A DNA stretch of 64,000 nucleotides. Origin: Hymenolepis diminuta. Lineage: Eukaryota; Platyhelminthes; Cestoda; Cyclophyllidea; Hymenolepididae. The notes under the pieces are model-generated. The model was not told the origin of the DNA. It ran no database searches and worked only from the letters and a program-made list of their open reading frames with translations. The translations under genes and the position numbers were made by a program. Each line of letters starts with the position of its first letter. Position 1 is the first letter of the stretch. Location: positions 6,154,269 through 6,218,268 of the forward strand of contig CAADRB010000002.1 in assembly GCA_900708905.1 (NCBI GenBank). The letters run 5' to 3'. This document shows positions 39,601 through 52,500 of this stretch, one piece after another.

Positions 39601-40632
39601 ACTAAAAATATATTGCTAAAAGAAGTGATATTGAAAATAGACAAAGTTGCCTGGAAAATAAATTGCCAAAATTAAACCAATAATGAATAATTATTAAAAA
39701 TACCACCTCAGAATTGAAAACTCTAATCTCTCAATCAAACGACTTTTAAGAAACATATCTTTGATTGGTTGATAATATTCGTTTAACTCCTGCTTACGCA
39801 CACTTTTCTTATTAATGTTATACAACAAATTATCGTTCATAAAACACAAGATAAATATGAATATGGAATATGAATTTTGTAAAAATAATGGAAAAGTGAT
39901 GTCAAAATTCTGATTTTTCTCCTTATTAAATTTGTTCTGCTCAAGTAAAAATATCTATTTGAAATAAATAAATGAATAAATCGATTGTGAATGAGCAAAT
40001 ATCATTTATCATAAAATAGGAAAAATAAATCTGCACAACTTATATCACTTTCAGTCGCAGTGAAATGCAAAACAAGAGAAATATAAAGGCAATTGACCAT
40101 TAGAGCACCTTTTCCTCGATCTCTTTCATTTTCATTTCAGGGGAATCGTCTAGTTCCGGTTGCAATTGTGGCGAAGATGGTTCAACTATTACTCTTTCAC
40201 GAAAGGACCCAGCAGAAGGTGGAATATCTGCAGCAAATTTACCAAACGGTGTACCTCGTCTAGGATTTGATGAAAATCCAGCAGCTTTTATAGACGTTAA
40301 AGGACGACTTTCAGTTCGAAGAAGCTGACCATAAAATTCTTCTGCTTCTGTATTTATTCGACTCGAAACAATCCCAAAAGACTAACAATAAATACCATTA
40401 TTTTATGCAAAATTTTGTTCGATCACAAAGAAAAGGGAATAATTATCTTTAAATGCAAGGTAGTTACATATTTAGAGCATAGAACGTTCTTTTTAAGACG
40501 TACCGTTGGTCTCCTGCCAATTCTGGCAGTTTTAAGAGCGGATTGCAGATTTTTATTATTAAAGATAGTTTTAACGTTAAACGATGATGTTTCCGTATCA
40601 AAACTCTCATAAATATCTTCGGGCGTAGGCAT
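33692..40632 (-). CDS. IFT88: IFT88 (Tg737/Polaris), intraflagellar transport complex B TPR subunit, 14 exons, 875 aa
   Basis: Exons in transcript order: 40632-40504, 40381-40109, 39150-38886, 38467-38353, 38312-38081, 38008-37938, 37814-37628, 37387-37361, 37281-37125, 36524-36260, 35506-35395, 35332-35217, 34442-34324, 34251-33692. All phases join, giving 2628 nt including the stop. IFT88 is a core IFT-B protein needed to build cilia and flagella. Seen: GRRPTV near residue 40; HLVEESCIAAAKGD and INLDLTYFVLFNLA in exon 3; VNMGNIYFRQRKYAKAI and KVMQNIAIAF opening the TPR array; AKLIAPAIE about residue 375; LVNKGNILF and EALYNLGL; GDKSQAFPYYYD; QPNEIKWRLMIAS; and a C-terminal SDPLGPTLERSRT like the vertebrate VDPLGPQIERPKT. 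The vertebrate protein is slightly shorter (about 830). In flatworms likely sites are sperm axonemes, protonephridial flame cells and ciliated larvae. Confidence 0.95.
34252..34323 (-). other. 72-nt stop-free, frame-preserving intron of IFT88
   Basis: Donor GTAAGT and acceptor TGCAG on the minus strand. The intron is 72 nt, a multiple of three, and has no in-frame stop. Unspliced RNA would therefore encode 24 extra residues between PESVEC and LQFLVQL. The conserved family sequence (VEC-L-FLV) shows the spliced form is ancestral. Confidence 0.85.
36780..36945 (+). repeat. SINE-like repeat in an IFT88 intron
   Basis: Body segment TTACACTGGTAAATTTTTGG followed by CTAATAAAAGGTTGGCAGAATTCT aligns with copies at 3.4 and 42.6 kb. 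Its end GATGAGCGTTGGAAAACGCT matches GATGAACGTCGGAAAACACT at 3470-3490. It lies in the intron between exons 9 and 10, opposite to the host gene. Confidence 0.6.
37361..37387 (-). other. 27-nt micro-exon of IFT88 (exon 8)
   Basis: Flanked by TTCAG acceptor and GTGAGT donor on the minus strand; phase 0 on both sides. It encodes GGDKSLHFK between QRDFHK and AIETLKSF. Skipping it keeps the frame. Confidence 0.75.
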
Positions 40633-41597
40633 GATTTCCTATCTTAACAACCTTTTGAAAAAGAGCTGAATCATTCAAGCGTGCTTATGATTGCATTGAG
40701 AAATTAAAAGACTCTTCAAGGTTATGTAATGAAATACTATGTAGCGTTCTAGACCAAAATAATAAATTTAGCGTCATCGCTAATTTGCCAAAGTACGAAT
40801 TTAACCATCAGAGAAGATTTTAGATTGCCACAAGTTTTGTTAAATGACCTCATGTGGTATTTATTAAATATACGCATTCACTTTCATTTATACATAAAGC
40901 ATCGAATATATATTTTAAATATGACTTCTATCCAACCTCTAATGCAAATTTTATCTTACTGTGAGTAAAAACTTGGGTTAAATAAATTCTCAACCTATTA
41001 TTTATTTGCATCAATCAGGAACGTTTAGCAATTGTACCTATTTCCAAGTTTGAATAAACTTAAGATCTTTCTAGCAAACATCACACAATTTTGATTACAC
41101 TATTGAACTTTATCGGAAATCAGTTTTAATTTACTTTGTACCGATTTATGACAAGTTCTGATTTCACTAATTTTTTCCTAATCGGTGTATATGAAGTCAA
41201 AAATTAGCTCTCTGTTCTTCATGCTGATATAGATAAAAATATAATGTGAATGTTGAAAAAAGAAATTCCGAATAATAAAATGGACATATTTATTAACTCC
41301 AATTACGCTAAAAGTTTAAATAACTTGAAATTTAACACCAGCTTTAAATTCGTTTGCCCTTACTTCAAAAACAAGTACCAAATTGCAATGTCTTTAACAT
41401 ATTTTCACATTACAAGATTTTGAATGTCTTCAGTCTTAAAACGATGAATTTGACCGATTTTTGTAGTAAAGTTTTCTATTTGGTTTATTGTTCATATCCC
41501 CAGGGAGAGGTTCTAATGAATATTTAATCATGTCTTTTACTTATGAATGAAACTTTGGGATCGCTTTATGACAAGTTTTTTTTTTGCGTATAGCTGG
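40633..41597. other. IFT88 upstream region, AT-rich
   Basis: This should contain the IFT88 promoter and 5' UTR. No clear promoter motif is visible and no other gene is seen before the assembly gap. Confidence 0.4.
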
Positions 41598-41689
41598 NNN
41601 NNNNNNNNNNNNNNNNNNNNNNNNNNNNNNNNNNNNNNNNNNNNNNNNNNNNNNNNNNNNNNNNNNNNNNNNNNNNNNNNNNNNNNNNN
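41598..41689. other. Assembly gap (92 N)
   Basis: Run of undetermined bases in non-coding sequence about 1 kb upstream of IFT88. The apparent open frame crossing it is meaningless. Confidence 0.99.
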
Positions 41690-42564
41690 AAAGTGCGAAA
41701 ATGCAATTTTCAATACGTTTATAACTTTAGATCTTTTAAATCGTTTATACCTGAGGTCTGAGTAACAAAAACAATGGCCATTTGTTCACACACTTTGCTT
41801 CAATTTAAAATTTTCAAATTAAAGTGACCTAGTCGATACCTTTCATCCTTCTAAATACCCCTAAACCATTCTCTCCCTACAGACAGTTCAAGTCACCATA
41901 AGCTAAAATACTAAAACCATGACTTTTTAGGTGTCCACAGAGATATCCAGAGGAAGCTCAACTCAATAAAACAAAGCAGTGAAAATGATGAAAATGCAAA
42001 TTATAGCACAGAACGCCTGATTTGACATGGAGAAAACATATAAACTCTTAGGATTATCCAGCAAAATGAATCTGATAGTGAAAAATATCCTGTAACCGTT
42101 CCTGCGAGAAATTTGCATTAGATTACCCCTCACGGTGATCTGAATTACTATGGCTATCGGTCAATCACATCACTGACGTGTGCCGAAAGACATCTATCTC
42201 ATGACCCAGATTTGGCCAACGTGCACGCTGACTGCTGCACATACGTAATTTTATGATCTCATCATGAAAATACTTAATACTCCTCTTATGTAGATAATCA
42301 TTCTCAATAAAGAAATTGCTTAAAGAATAGAGTGATCAGACAATTTTTCATACTTTAAAATTTCAGATTTCGAAGAAGGAGAAGAAAGCCAATTTAACTG
42401 TGTGTCCAGTCAATTAAGATATACGTCTAAAAATCTGTGGACCCTGAATTTGCCGATGATAAGACATTTTCATGGCCATATTATGTATGTGATCATCTCT
42501 ACGAAACTAGATATTTACCTCAATGCCTATCAATTTCATGGTAAGTGGAAAGGTCTAACAAATA

Positions 42565-42715
42565 CTTAGGTGATCACGTTAGAAACATTGAAGTCATCGG
42601 TGCGCACCCAGTGAGCGGAATAGCCAACCACACTGACTAAGTCTGGTTAATAAAATGAGAGCGTTAGAATTTGGATTTCTCACGGGGGAAGTTTCATGAC
42701 ACCGTCATAAATGGG
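42565..42715 (+). repeat. SINE-like repeat body
   Basis: Contains GTGAGCGGAATAGCCAACCA, then ACTGACTAAGTCTGGTTAAT, AGAATTTGGATTTCTCAC and GAAGTTTCATGA. The 62.6-kb copy has GTGAACGGAATAGCCAACTG and GAAGATTTCATGA at matching spacing. Confidence 0.65.
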
Positions 42716-45024
42716 CTAGAAAATTAAATTTTCTTCTGAAATAAACAGCTCGTATTTTATGGACCAGATTCTCCAAACCTTTCACCAAGTTATATCCATA
42801 TAGCTATTCATCCGCCTATCTTATAGTAAAATGTATAACCGACGTTATAACAAATAGGCACATTGATTTGAAAAGGCAGGTACTATTTGAATTTCAAGTA
42901 AGCATAAAGTTATTTTTTTGCCTTTTTGTGTCAAAATTAGTAATAATATTTCTATTTAAAAAAAACGAATTTACTTCTCTATTCTCTGAGTACATACATA
43001 TCTGATTTTTTTATGATTCAGTTCTTCAGTTTTTGGTTGCATTAAACGCCAAATTCTATTCCACTATTCGACTCTGATATATTTGTCTTTTGTATAGTCA
43101 GACCGAACGAAATTGTCTAATGGCCTTTTGACACTGGGTTAAAGCAAAAGTCCATTCTTTATGACAGTCAATTTGTTAAATTTTGGTGTAAATGAACACA
43201 TTTAATTCCATGTGAATGCAATTAACTTCTGACTGAGAAATGTTTCACAAAATTAAACAAGCGCAATTTCCACTTAGTCAAAAGCAGTGGACCCTTTTTC
43301 TCTCTATAAAACCACTTTGCTGCTGTTAAGCCAACAAAATTTGCTGTTTAAAGATCCATTTTCATTCTCCCATTTTTTCTACTCTTGTAACTTTGACAGT
43401 TGATGTTAAAATATGTTTTATGGGAAATTTAATTTTGATTATGGGTGCATTTAGCATTTCTGACATTATTTATGAGCCCAAATATTGTGTCTGATTTAAA
43501 TTTCCAGCTTCAAAATGCGATGTAAGGTCTATCAATTTACTTATCACCTGCGAACAATGAATTAATGAATATTTTATTGATATTTTAAAATTTCCTAATT
43601 ATTTATCATATTAAGTGAACTTATCTCAATATTTATCATAGGGGAGTGTAGAAAGTCGATTGTATCCTATTTTAAATTCGTCGGAAAGCCCAACATTGGG
43701 TTATCAACTCAATTCGCGTTGATATCTTGCAATATCGATTCACCTGGTGCATTAAATATTGCATTTGATGGAGTCTCGATCATACGATAAATCCCTCTAC
43801 TAAATTTATATCCTCATGCATTTCTCAAAAATTATTTTTGAACGACATGCTAATTTGTATTTTACATAACATCATTTAGCATATTCAGTGTCTGCTCTGC
43901 TCCCTCTTTCCCAAAGCACACTCGTACATCGATTATTTTAGGCATTTATCACCTTTTTATGGGTAAGGAGACCGGAGTACACAGAAATCAGGCTTCTGCT
44001 TGACTCTCATATTTGGATTTGGAAAAGGCTGCTATTTTCTGTTAGTCACTGGGAGGATTCTTAGCTTCATCATTTACATCTTCTATATGTTCAATGACCT
44101 TGGTCTATTTCACATTACTTCTTTGAAGTTAAATAATCAAGCAATCGTTTCTCTTACATTTTGGTAACTCGGGAGTGAAATGAGAGTGTACCATCAAAGA
44201 GAAACTGGAGACGAGTTTAAAAAGAGTTAGAAAGCGAAAGTTTGAACTGAATATCTTAGCGCTCCTTCGTTTGTCAGAGGACTGGCCATTAAAGGCGTTG
44301 TCACGTGGCAGGAAGAAACTTACACTACTAATCAGTGAAACGTACATTTTGTGATCTTGAAGATCAAAAAGTCATTTTATGAGATGAGCTGTCAGACAGC
44401 TTCAAAAGTAAAAGATCGAAAAAATGGGGAAGACAAAGATGCCTTAGGATTATGGGAAAATATTTTAACCGAATAGTTAACAGTGTAACATGCATCTACA
44501 TACAAAAGATCCAGCAAATCCCAGAGCTAATACACCTTCACATCGTAATAAATTGTGGGGAAGATAAATATAAATGTTAAAGAACCACGTGTTGGATAAA
44601 ATGGGCAATTTTTATTCAGAAAAAACTATATTAACAAGTTATTATTAATTATTTATAACGTTTGAACATGTGTTAAAATTTTCTGGAATGCAGGGACTAA
44701 TAGGGTTATAACACTAGGTGAGACCAGGAGTTTACTTTCCAGACTTCAGCTATCCAGAAAACACAAGTACCAGATTCCAAAAATAAACCCAGGTCCTTTT
44801 AAGTTAATCTTGAAACGATTAAGATAAAGATAATAAAAAAAGGGGAACAAAATAAAATCGCTTTCCCGATATATAGAGATGTGTGATGCGCATTGTGGGA
44901 AAAACGCACTAAAGTACTTTTCTCTATCCACCTTCGACTGACATTCATTTTTTAGCGAAGGGGAGATATCCTGAACCCTTTGTGATTGAGAAACTTACAC
45001 TTTGATATCCCATCAATGCAGTGA

Positions 45025-45110
45025 GTTATTTTAATCACTGAATTTGCCTTGGCCACTCCGTTCTCTGGTGCACTGGTAGGCATCGAATCGTAATCTAGGA
45101 TTTTTTAGCT
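45025..45110 (-). repeat. SINE-like repeat fragment with B-box-like motif
   Basis: On the minus strand: ACGATTCGATGCC (close to the Pol III B-box GGTTCRANNCC), followed by CAGTGCACCAGAGAACGGAG and TGGCCAA, the start of the common body. Confidence 0.55.
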
Positions 45111-46227
45111 AAGCATTAATTATAATGTAAATTTGTAATATTTGATAGAACACAATTAATGCTAGATTTGAAATCGATACAGTTGTGGAAAATTTTGTGG
45201 ATATAATGAACCTATTAAGCAAGATTAAAATTATTAAGTCATTCATCACCCATAAACGATTATTGAATTGAAATTGATCCTCATAACTAGTTGGGTGATT
45301 TACATTTAACGCGGAAATGATATATAAAAATATTAAAGTGTTTATCAGGAGAATATATTTTTTATGTTTCCCTCGGTAATATTCCATTGAAAGTTTTGTA
45401 CCGCATGTCCACATCTTATCTTAGATACGAGGTTTAAGTAAATGGACTAAATAATAAATCGAGATATGGATTGGCGATTAATTAATAAAATTGAATAAAA
45501 TTAAGTCAACTCGCCTAATATAATTTGGCTTTTTACTCATAAACCAGTGTTCACTTTGCTTTAACACTTATTCCCTCTTTCAGTTTCCCAATCTTCTTAA
45601 TACTTCTCCACCTTCACACATTCCTTGCTGCCGTCCATTTCATCCCTATAGTCATCAGGTTTTAGCCATCTGACATAGAAAGAACCGCTGTTTCCTGTTA
45701 GGTTTTAAGAAATAGTATATCTCCAAACCTAACTAGATTGAGCAGCTATAAGTAATATTATTCGGCTAAATATGATGTTGTTTCACCTTCAATACGAATT
45801 CTTTCTATTAATAGATAAATCTCACCTTAAATAGAATCTTCTAAAATTAAAAAAATCAAGTTGAATTACAAGTGCCTTTGTAAATTTAATTCATTTTGAC
45901 GGCACTAGATTTCGTAAAATGCAAAATGTTCTCCTATTTCAGAACAAAAAATTCACGAATTCTCATTAAGGAAGATATTCATATGTGAGTAAAAGTTATT
46001 GCTATCATGAATGCAGAATCTATAAAAAGCCGTTTCATAGTCATATTTTTAATGCACGGTTGCTATGGAGCACGGATTTCTGAAGAGACTTTTGGTTATC
46101 TACAACTTTGGGCAACTTTCATTTTTGTTGTATCTCTAGGAGAAGGATTGAAGTTTGCTGTTTGTAGACAATTTGAGAGAAGGTGAACAAAAATAACAAT
46201 GAATGTTAGTGAAAATTTCAACAAAAT

Positions 46228-46246
46228 TATGTATATATATATATAC
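46228..46246. repeat. TA dinucleotide run
   Basis: Short TATATA tract in intergenic sequence. Confidence 0.7.
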
Positions 46247-46374
46247 ATTGATAACAGCATTTGCCTTGGATTCAAAACCCCTCAAGGTTTAACCGTGAAT
46301 TAAGTCATTCTGATTAAAGAAGTTACTTCCAAGCTTAGTCAAGAAGATATTAGCCACCTCTCAACTTGGGTGGG

Positions 46375-46560
46375 GAGATAGCACAATGAGGCCTCCCTGA
46401 TGAGGAATTCGAATTATGCCATCCCTTACATCAGTTGAACGTAATCAGTGCTTTTAACCATTCCCTAAACCAGAGGTGTAAAGATAGGCATCGAACCGGC
46501 GATGACAGATCTAAGAGACTTTGTTAATCACTTTACCACCGGCACACGTATCTTGTTTAA
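46375..46560 (-). repeat. tRNA-derived SINE-like element with A- and B-box
   Basis: On the minus strand the sequence opens TGCCGGTGGTAAAGTGATTA (A-box-like), continues through an anticodon-arm-sized spacer and reaches CGCCGGTTCGATGCC, a good B-box. ACACCTCTGG and a diverged body follow. It is the clearest tRNA-like head in the window. Confidence 0.65.
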
Positions 46561-49500
46561 GTGAAACAGTTATTACCCAGATGACTGAAACCGGAGAAAA
46601 TAATTCCTTCATTATAATCACTTTAAAATCAAAGTTAAAAGTATTTACGGAATAACCATCCATATTTTTCGTTAAGACTATTTCCAGCTGTGATTCTGTA
46701 TCTTTAACGTGATCAGTCGATATATAAATTGTTTTAGTTTAAGTTACAACTTTATAGACCAAAAATTATTGTTTCAGTGTAGATTATAGTTAATTTATGT
46801 TTTGACTAGCCATAAAGTGTCAACGACCACCCATTTTTAAAGATCGGCGAGGTTGGCGCAGCTGTAAATATTGACTCTAGAACCAAAATCAAATCTTTCC
46901 AGCAAGATCCGCACGTTGCGCTCAATACTGGATAAATTTAGTGCCACGGTCTGAGAAAACATGATATACATCATCAACCAAAGTCTAAATCCTAAAATAT
47001 GCATAAGCGCAATCTATTTACATTAATTTTCCCGTGAATCGACTGCAAATCAAGTTAAGAAATGCTAGGAAGACGAAGTATATATGTTCGGAGCACCTAA
47101 GCCAAGTTTTCAAAATTCATTCATCATGCACTGCATTACTGATTATCAAATTTCTACGCTCTTGTCCGGATACACAATTTCCTCACTATTATAACCATTG
47201 ACTAAGTAATACCTACATTCAGCAGATTGTTAATTATTTTTCCACCTTTTTATTTTTTGCAAGCCATAGCTAGGCAAAAATTGCAATATGTTATCATTAA
47301 AAAGATTTGAACAAGTGAAACTGTCATGAATTCCAATATGGATTACAGAAAGAGGATTGAGTCAAAGTAGAATTTAAAGCCGGAGCATCAAAGCTGTCAT
47401 ACGAAATTTGATCGTTGCATTCAGATTATACACTTTTCACTCTTCAGCTATAGCCCAATGTATCATATTCTAATGTTTCAATATCCGAAATGCAGAATCT
47501 GTTCTCTATTTCATAAATATATCTATTTTTTATGGAGTATGGAACCAATTGATCAGTCTGTTAACTAAGGCAGCTAGTAAATCACCTTAGATGAATTTTG
47601 TTCATTGAATAGTTAGTGTACTAGCAGGATGAGAGGAACCAACATTATCTTATCATTGCAGAGTTCCCATGTATCCAAATCTCTATAAATAGGACCATTT
47701 TCTTAATAAATGAGCGTTTTTCTTCCTTCCATGTCTGATTAACTGTGACCATAATACATCCGTAGCGTGTGACAAGTAGTACTACAGTGGTAGTCTAGAT
47801 TATGGCGGTGGCGACACAAGTTTTAAAATTTAATTTCTTATTTTTCTTGAAATGGTTTTATAATGAACGTTCAGTGGTATTTTGATGGCTTAGCCATCCT
47901 CTGACCGATCAGAGATAATCCATTATTTCGCACTTAGGTATAGCCTTTTAATACTTCTGTAAAATATTGGGTGATATGTTGCCGATTAGCATTACTACTG
48001 GCGAATGGACTAAATATTAGCTGGTGGGAGTTAAAAATCTTGTAAAATTTGAAAAAATAAGGTTTAATCTCACTTGAACTATGAAATTTTAAGCTTTTTA
48101 CTAGGTCTGTTTGATCTTTGGGTAAAGTAGATAAAATCTTATTCAAATCGTGTTTTAATAAATTGAAATAAAATTTTAACTTTCACAAATTTCAGGCTGG
48201 ATAGCAGAACTAAATCATTTTTTAGGATAAGAAAAAAGAGGATTCTCATGAATGAATTATAATACCGTTGTTAAGTCAATCATTCTGATTACTTCCGTGA
48301 AATTCCTCGCAATAGAAAATGCATGCGTCGCCTTTATTATTCCCGAACTTTTTGTGCCTTTCCGGTTCATTCACCGATTTATTGTTCTTAATCTTAAAAT
48401 AATTCCTAATAAATCTCTAGTCAAGTGGGCGTTAGGACTAAAAAATTGTTCTTTATAAAATTTGGCTATTTATTGTTCCGTAGTGCATTATGTACTGCAG
48501 AAACCATAGCTGAGAGAGGATTGATACCACAGATTTGTTTAAATTAATCTAATCATATAGGTTACAAATTTTAGAGACTAAAATCTTATGTATTAAAATA
48601 ATTAGCAAGTTCATTGCGCTAAAGCACATTGGTAATAATGTGATTAAGATTGTAGTACCTGCGTACTCTTAAATAGAGGCCTTCTCGATCTCTCTATATA
48701 CTGCATATCTGCTGACTCATACTTTTGCTTTACTTACCAAATGTTCATCAATCAACAAGTGCCGCAAGATCTGTCAACCGCCTTATCATTTCTTATATCG
48801 TCTTTTTATCATAATCCAGGTTGCCCCTGCTAAGTACCGATGCTTTCCTTTACTCTCCAAATTCCTCTTCTTACCCCATGTTTTTTTCCTTCTAATTCAT
48901 TTCCGATTATCCTATATACATGTTGTTTTGCTCTAATCTTGGTTTTCACTCCTGTTTGCTCTAGAATTCTTAGTTCTATATGGAATGTTTGACCTAATTT
49001 GGTCGAGCTCATAAAGTAACATTAGCATGGGACACGAGCTACTTTTAGATCCATCTGTTATAAAGGTTGAACTAAGAAATTCAAATCTTAGTTCTTAGAG
49101 GATCTTCTGGAGAAGATTATGAGTCCTCACTTTTATGAAAAAGTAATTGAGATATTCGAAATGTACATGCTCAAATTATATCCACATAAAAATTTATTAT
49201 AAAACTGTTTTTTAAAAAGATCCCAATTATTAAAGTAAGTTTATTGAACTAGTCAGTGTAGTGAACTAACAACGATGCAGTCTCGAAAGCTACTTTTTAC
49301 CTTCACACTACATTCTTCCTTTTATTCACTATTCTATTCAATCCAAAAGACACGTCCATTATTAAGAGCGAGTTGGCTTGATTCTTCTGCAATACGCTTA
49401 TTCTTTTATTAATATCTTTTTATAAAAGGTTTACTGAAAGCTAACAAATGAATTCATTTTGAGATTAACACGAATTGCGTAATGCACTGTCGTCTACCTA

Positions 49501-52500
49501 ATGCTTAAACGAATCATTGTTATGATCAGTCTAAAAAAAGAATTAATTTCACCTTATATTTGCAATGCGCTTAAAGTAGCACTAATACTGATGATAAAGT
49601 TACTTTATGAGTTGATCAAAAATAAGCTAGATATCCCTTTATAGAATTTATGATTTTTCTAAGGGAAACAGAACAAAAGAGCCTTTTCCGAGAAGTCCAT
49701 GAACCACGTGTTTATTAACAAGTTTCAGTGAAAAAAGACGAAGGAGTGGAAATAGAAGATGGTGGGAAACATGATCTACTTTGTGGGGTAGACGAAGGAA
49801 TTTACGATAAGGTGGTTGACCGATTTCGCTTACTTTGTTCGTTGATGAGGGACTGACAGTTAGGGCACAAGTGTGAGTCGTAAGCGCGCAATATATAGGG
49901 AAACCAAGCATATCCATGCGCAACCACTTCCTGTTCCTGTCAATTTATATGCTTTGATATTTTCATAATACAAATAAAATAATACCACAATGGAATGCAT
50001 TTATGAAATTTTTCGTCTGTTGTGAACACTATGTTCATGAAAATGTGAACCTACTTAACTGATTGTGCTAACCAGAAAGTCAAATTTGTCAGCAGTAAAA
50101 CAACCAAATTCTCCTCCCAAAATATCTGATTTAAAAATCGTTGCTTCTTCTTATAATATGTCCGAGCATGATATTATTTTTGATATTATGAGATTATAAA
50201 ATTTTCAGTTCTAAATAAGGAAGAAAATCCAGTCATGTTTCGACTGCTGAGTTTCAAGAATGAATCTGTGTAAGAAAATGAAAATATTAATTCTAACATT
50301 CCCTCAGTGTAACCACACGTTTTAAGGTTGTTTTGTTCTTTCAACGTGTTACTGGAGATTATTTACACGATCCCAGTTAATTTTATTAAATTAAATCAAA
50401 ATGCTTTTTCTATTATGGCGCTTTAAAAAATCAAAGAGCGTTTGTTAGAGGCGAAAACAACTTAGGAGTCTAGATTCTTGAATGGAGTCTTAAAAACTCC
50501 TTTAGGACCCAGATCAATGTATGCTTAGAGCTATGCTCTTACACCACTAACGATTTTCATAAATGTAATTAGGATACTACAACCTTTTACAAATTGGTAG
50601 ATCTTAGGAGAGAGTGAGGTATATTTAACTAAGGTAAGGAATAATAGAGAAGGAGGAACATATAAGCCTGAAACTGGAAAATGGGTGATCAGGGAGAATT
50701 TTGACGCAGAGGGGGTGGGAACAAGTCCAGTTGTCATACACTGAGTAGAGTTGATAGTTATGTGACCTTTATTAGTCTGATGAACAACCATTAAAACTTA
50801 TCATCTGACGATTAGGACAGAACAGATATAAAATTTGATGTGCGTGACCTATAGATTCAATAACTTCAACTCTAATTTTAGCAAAATTCACTACATGAAC
50901 AAAATGAACACTATATGAAACATTGCCAAGGGGATTTATTAGGAATATTCTAGCAGGCATTATATAGGAGCCAAATAATGCAGTGATTTCCAGGTATGAG
51001 ATCTAAATGTGTGCACTCGGAATAAATATAGATATTGAGATAACCGAGCAATAGATTATGTTGTCTCAATCTTTACTTAAAATGAAAGCTCTAAGACGGA
51101 CCAGTTCAAAATGTGCAGATTTAATTTACAGCTGAATGATTTTATAGACCGTGTGGAAGTAGAATTTTAGCTTATATTCAATAATTCTACAATTAGTTCA
51201 AATATTCTCACCTCTAAGGCACACAATCTAAAATTCTCCAATACACAAGAACAACTTTATCTCATCCTTTGAGTCTAGTTCAATCAATTGTTTCTTGCCA
51301 TACTCTTCAAATTGTAATGTGGCAAGTACCGTTTACCCTTTCTAAATATAAGGGTAAAGTGGTCAAATGGGAATAAATTGTGAGTTAGTACTCATTGGAG
51401 TTATATCGGGCGGTTTAACAAATCAAAACGAAAAGACTATTTAAAGGTACAGACTGGGGCATTAGGAAATGATAAGATGACGAAAACATCACTCAAGATG
51501 GTAAATTTCGTGCTCTGTCTAGGACAGAACAATGTTCATCTAGCAGATGATCTCATAGTATTCGAGTGCGCGCTGTTCATGACATATTGACTGTTAATCA
51601 GGACAAAATTGGCGTGGTGTGTTAACCTTCAACCGTCGATTATTTGGAAAAATTTATTTCCAATAAGCGGTCATCATTAAATTTACACATGTTCTTTTGG
51701 GAAGACATTTCAATCTTTCCTCTACGCTTTCTGTCGAGTCTAGATCGATTGTAGGTGACCAAGCTTTATGCAAACAATGGTTGATCAGGCTAATACACCT
51801 TCTATCGACGAACTTATCCCAAATACAATCGCAAACAAGAAAGGACTTATTTTTTGATTCAAGAAAATGACAAAGTGTTATCAAGATTTTTCATAAAATT
51901 ATATCAAGTTAACTATTGTAAAACATCATTATTCAACTCACAACGGCTTTTATCCACCACTAATTGTTAATATAAATTATAATATCTTCACGATCTTTGA
52001 AGTTTCAAGACCGTTATACAACAAGTTATGACAATGAACTTTTAATATAATTTAATTTATATATTTTTTCAATGATTTTATGTCCTTTATGAGGTAATTA
52101 GGTAGTGCCGATGTAATTTAATTAGTTCGCTTTCTCTCTAAAAAGTGGCAAATCTAAAAGTTAATATCGGTGAATCATGTGCTTTATAATTATTCCATTT
52201 ATTTCTACGAGCGTGAATTTAAATGCGCAAATTTCACTTAAAATTTAACCTTTTTCCAAAAGTAAAATTATCAAAATCAAATAAAATGAAATGAAGTCAG
52301 CCGCGTGTTTGGAAGCCTTTTCATTGTAAGAGTTTAAAACAAAAATTATATAAAATCATGGCTAATGCAAATTTATCAAGGTGCTAAGAAAGTCTTTGTT
52401 TGACCGGGCTTTCATGACTTAACAGTCAACAATGTCAGTCCTGCCTCCAAAGGCGTAAAGCACCACCTCAAGGAAATTGGAGAAAAAACATCTGGGATGA

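Noticed and set aside
41547..41765. Open frame crossing the run of N
   Set aside because: Translation across undetermined bases is an artefact.
49648..50960. Run of minus-strand open frames suggesting a retroelement or gene
   Set aside because: No catalytic motif, no family match and no splice structure. Stops separate the frames.
51420..51660. Possible mariner-type transposase fragment (VHDILTVNQDKIGV)
   Set aside because: Only a faint resemblance, with no D,D(34)D motif or terminal inverted repeats visible.
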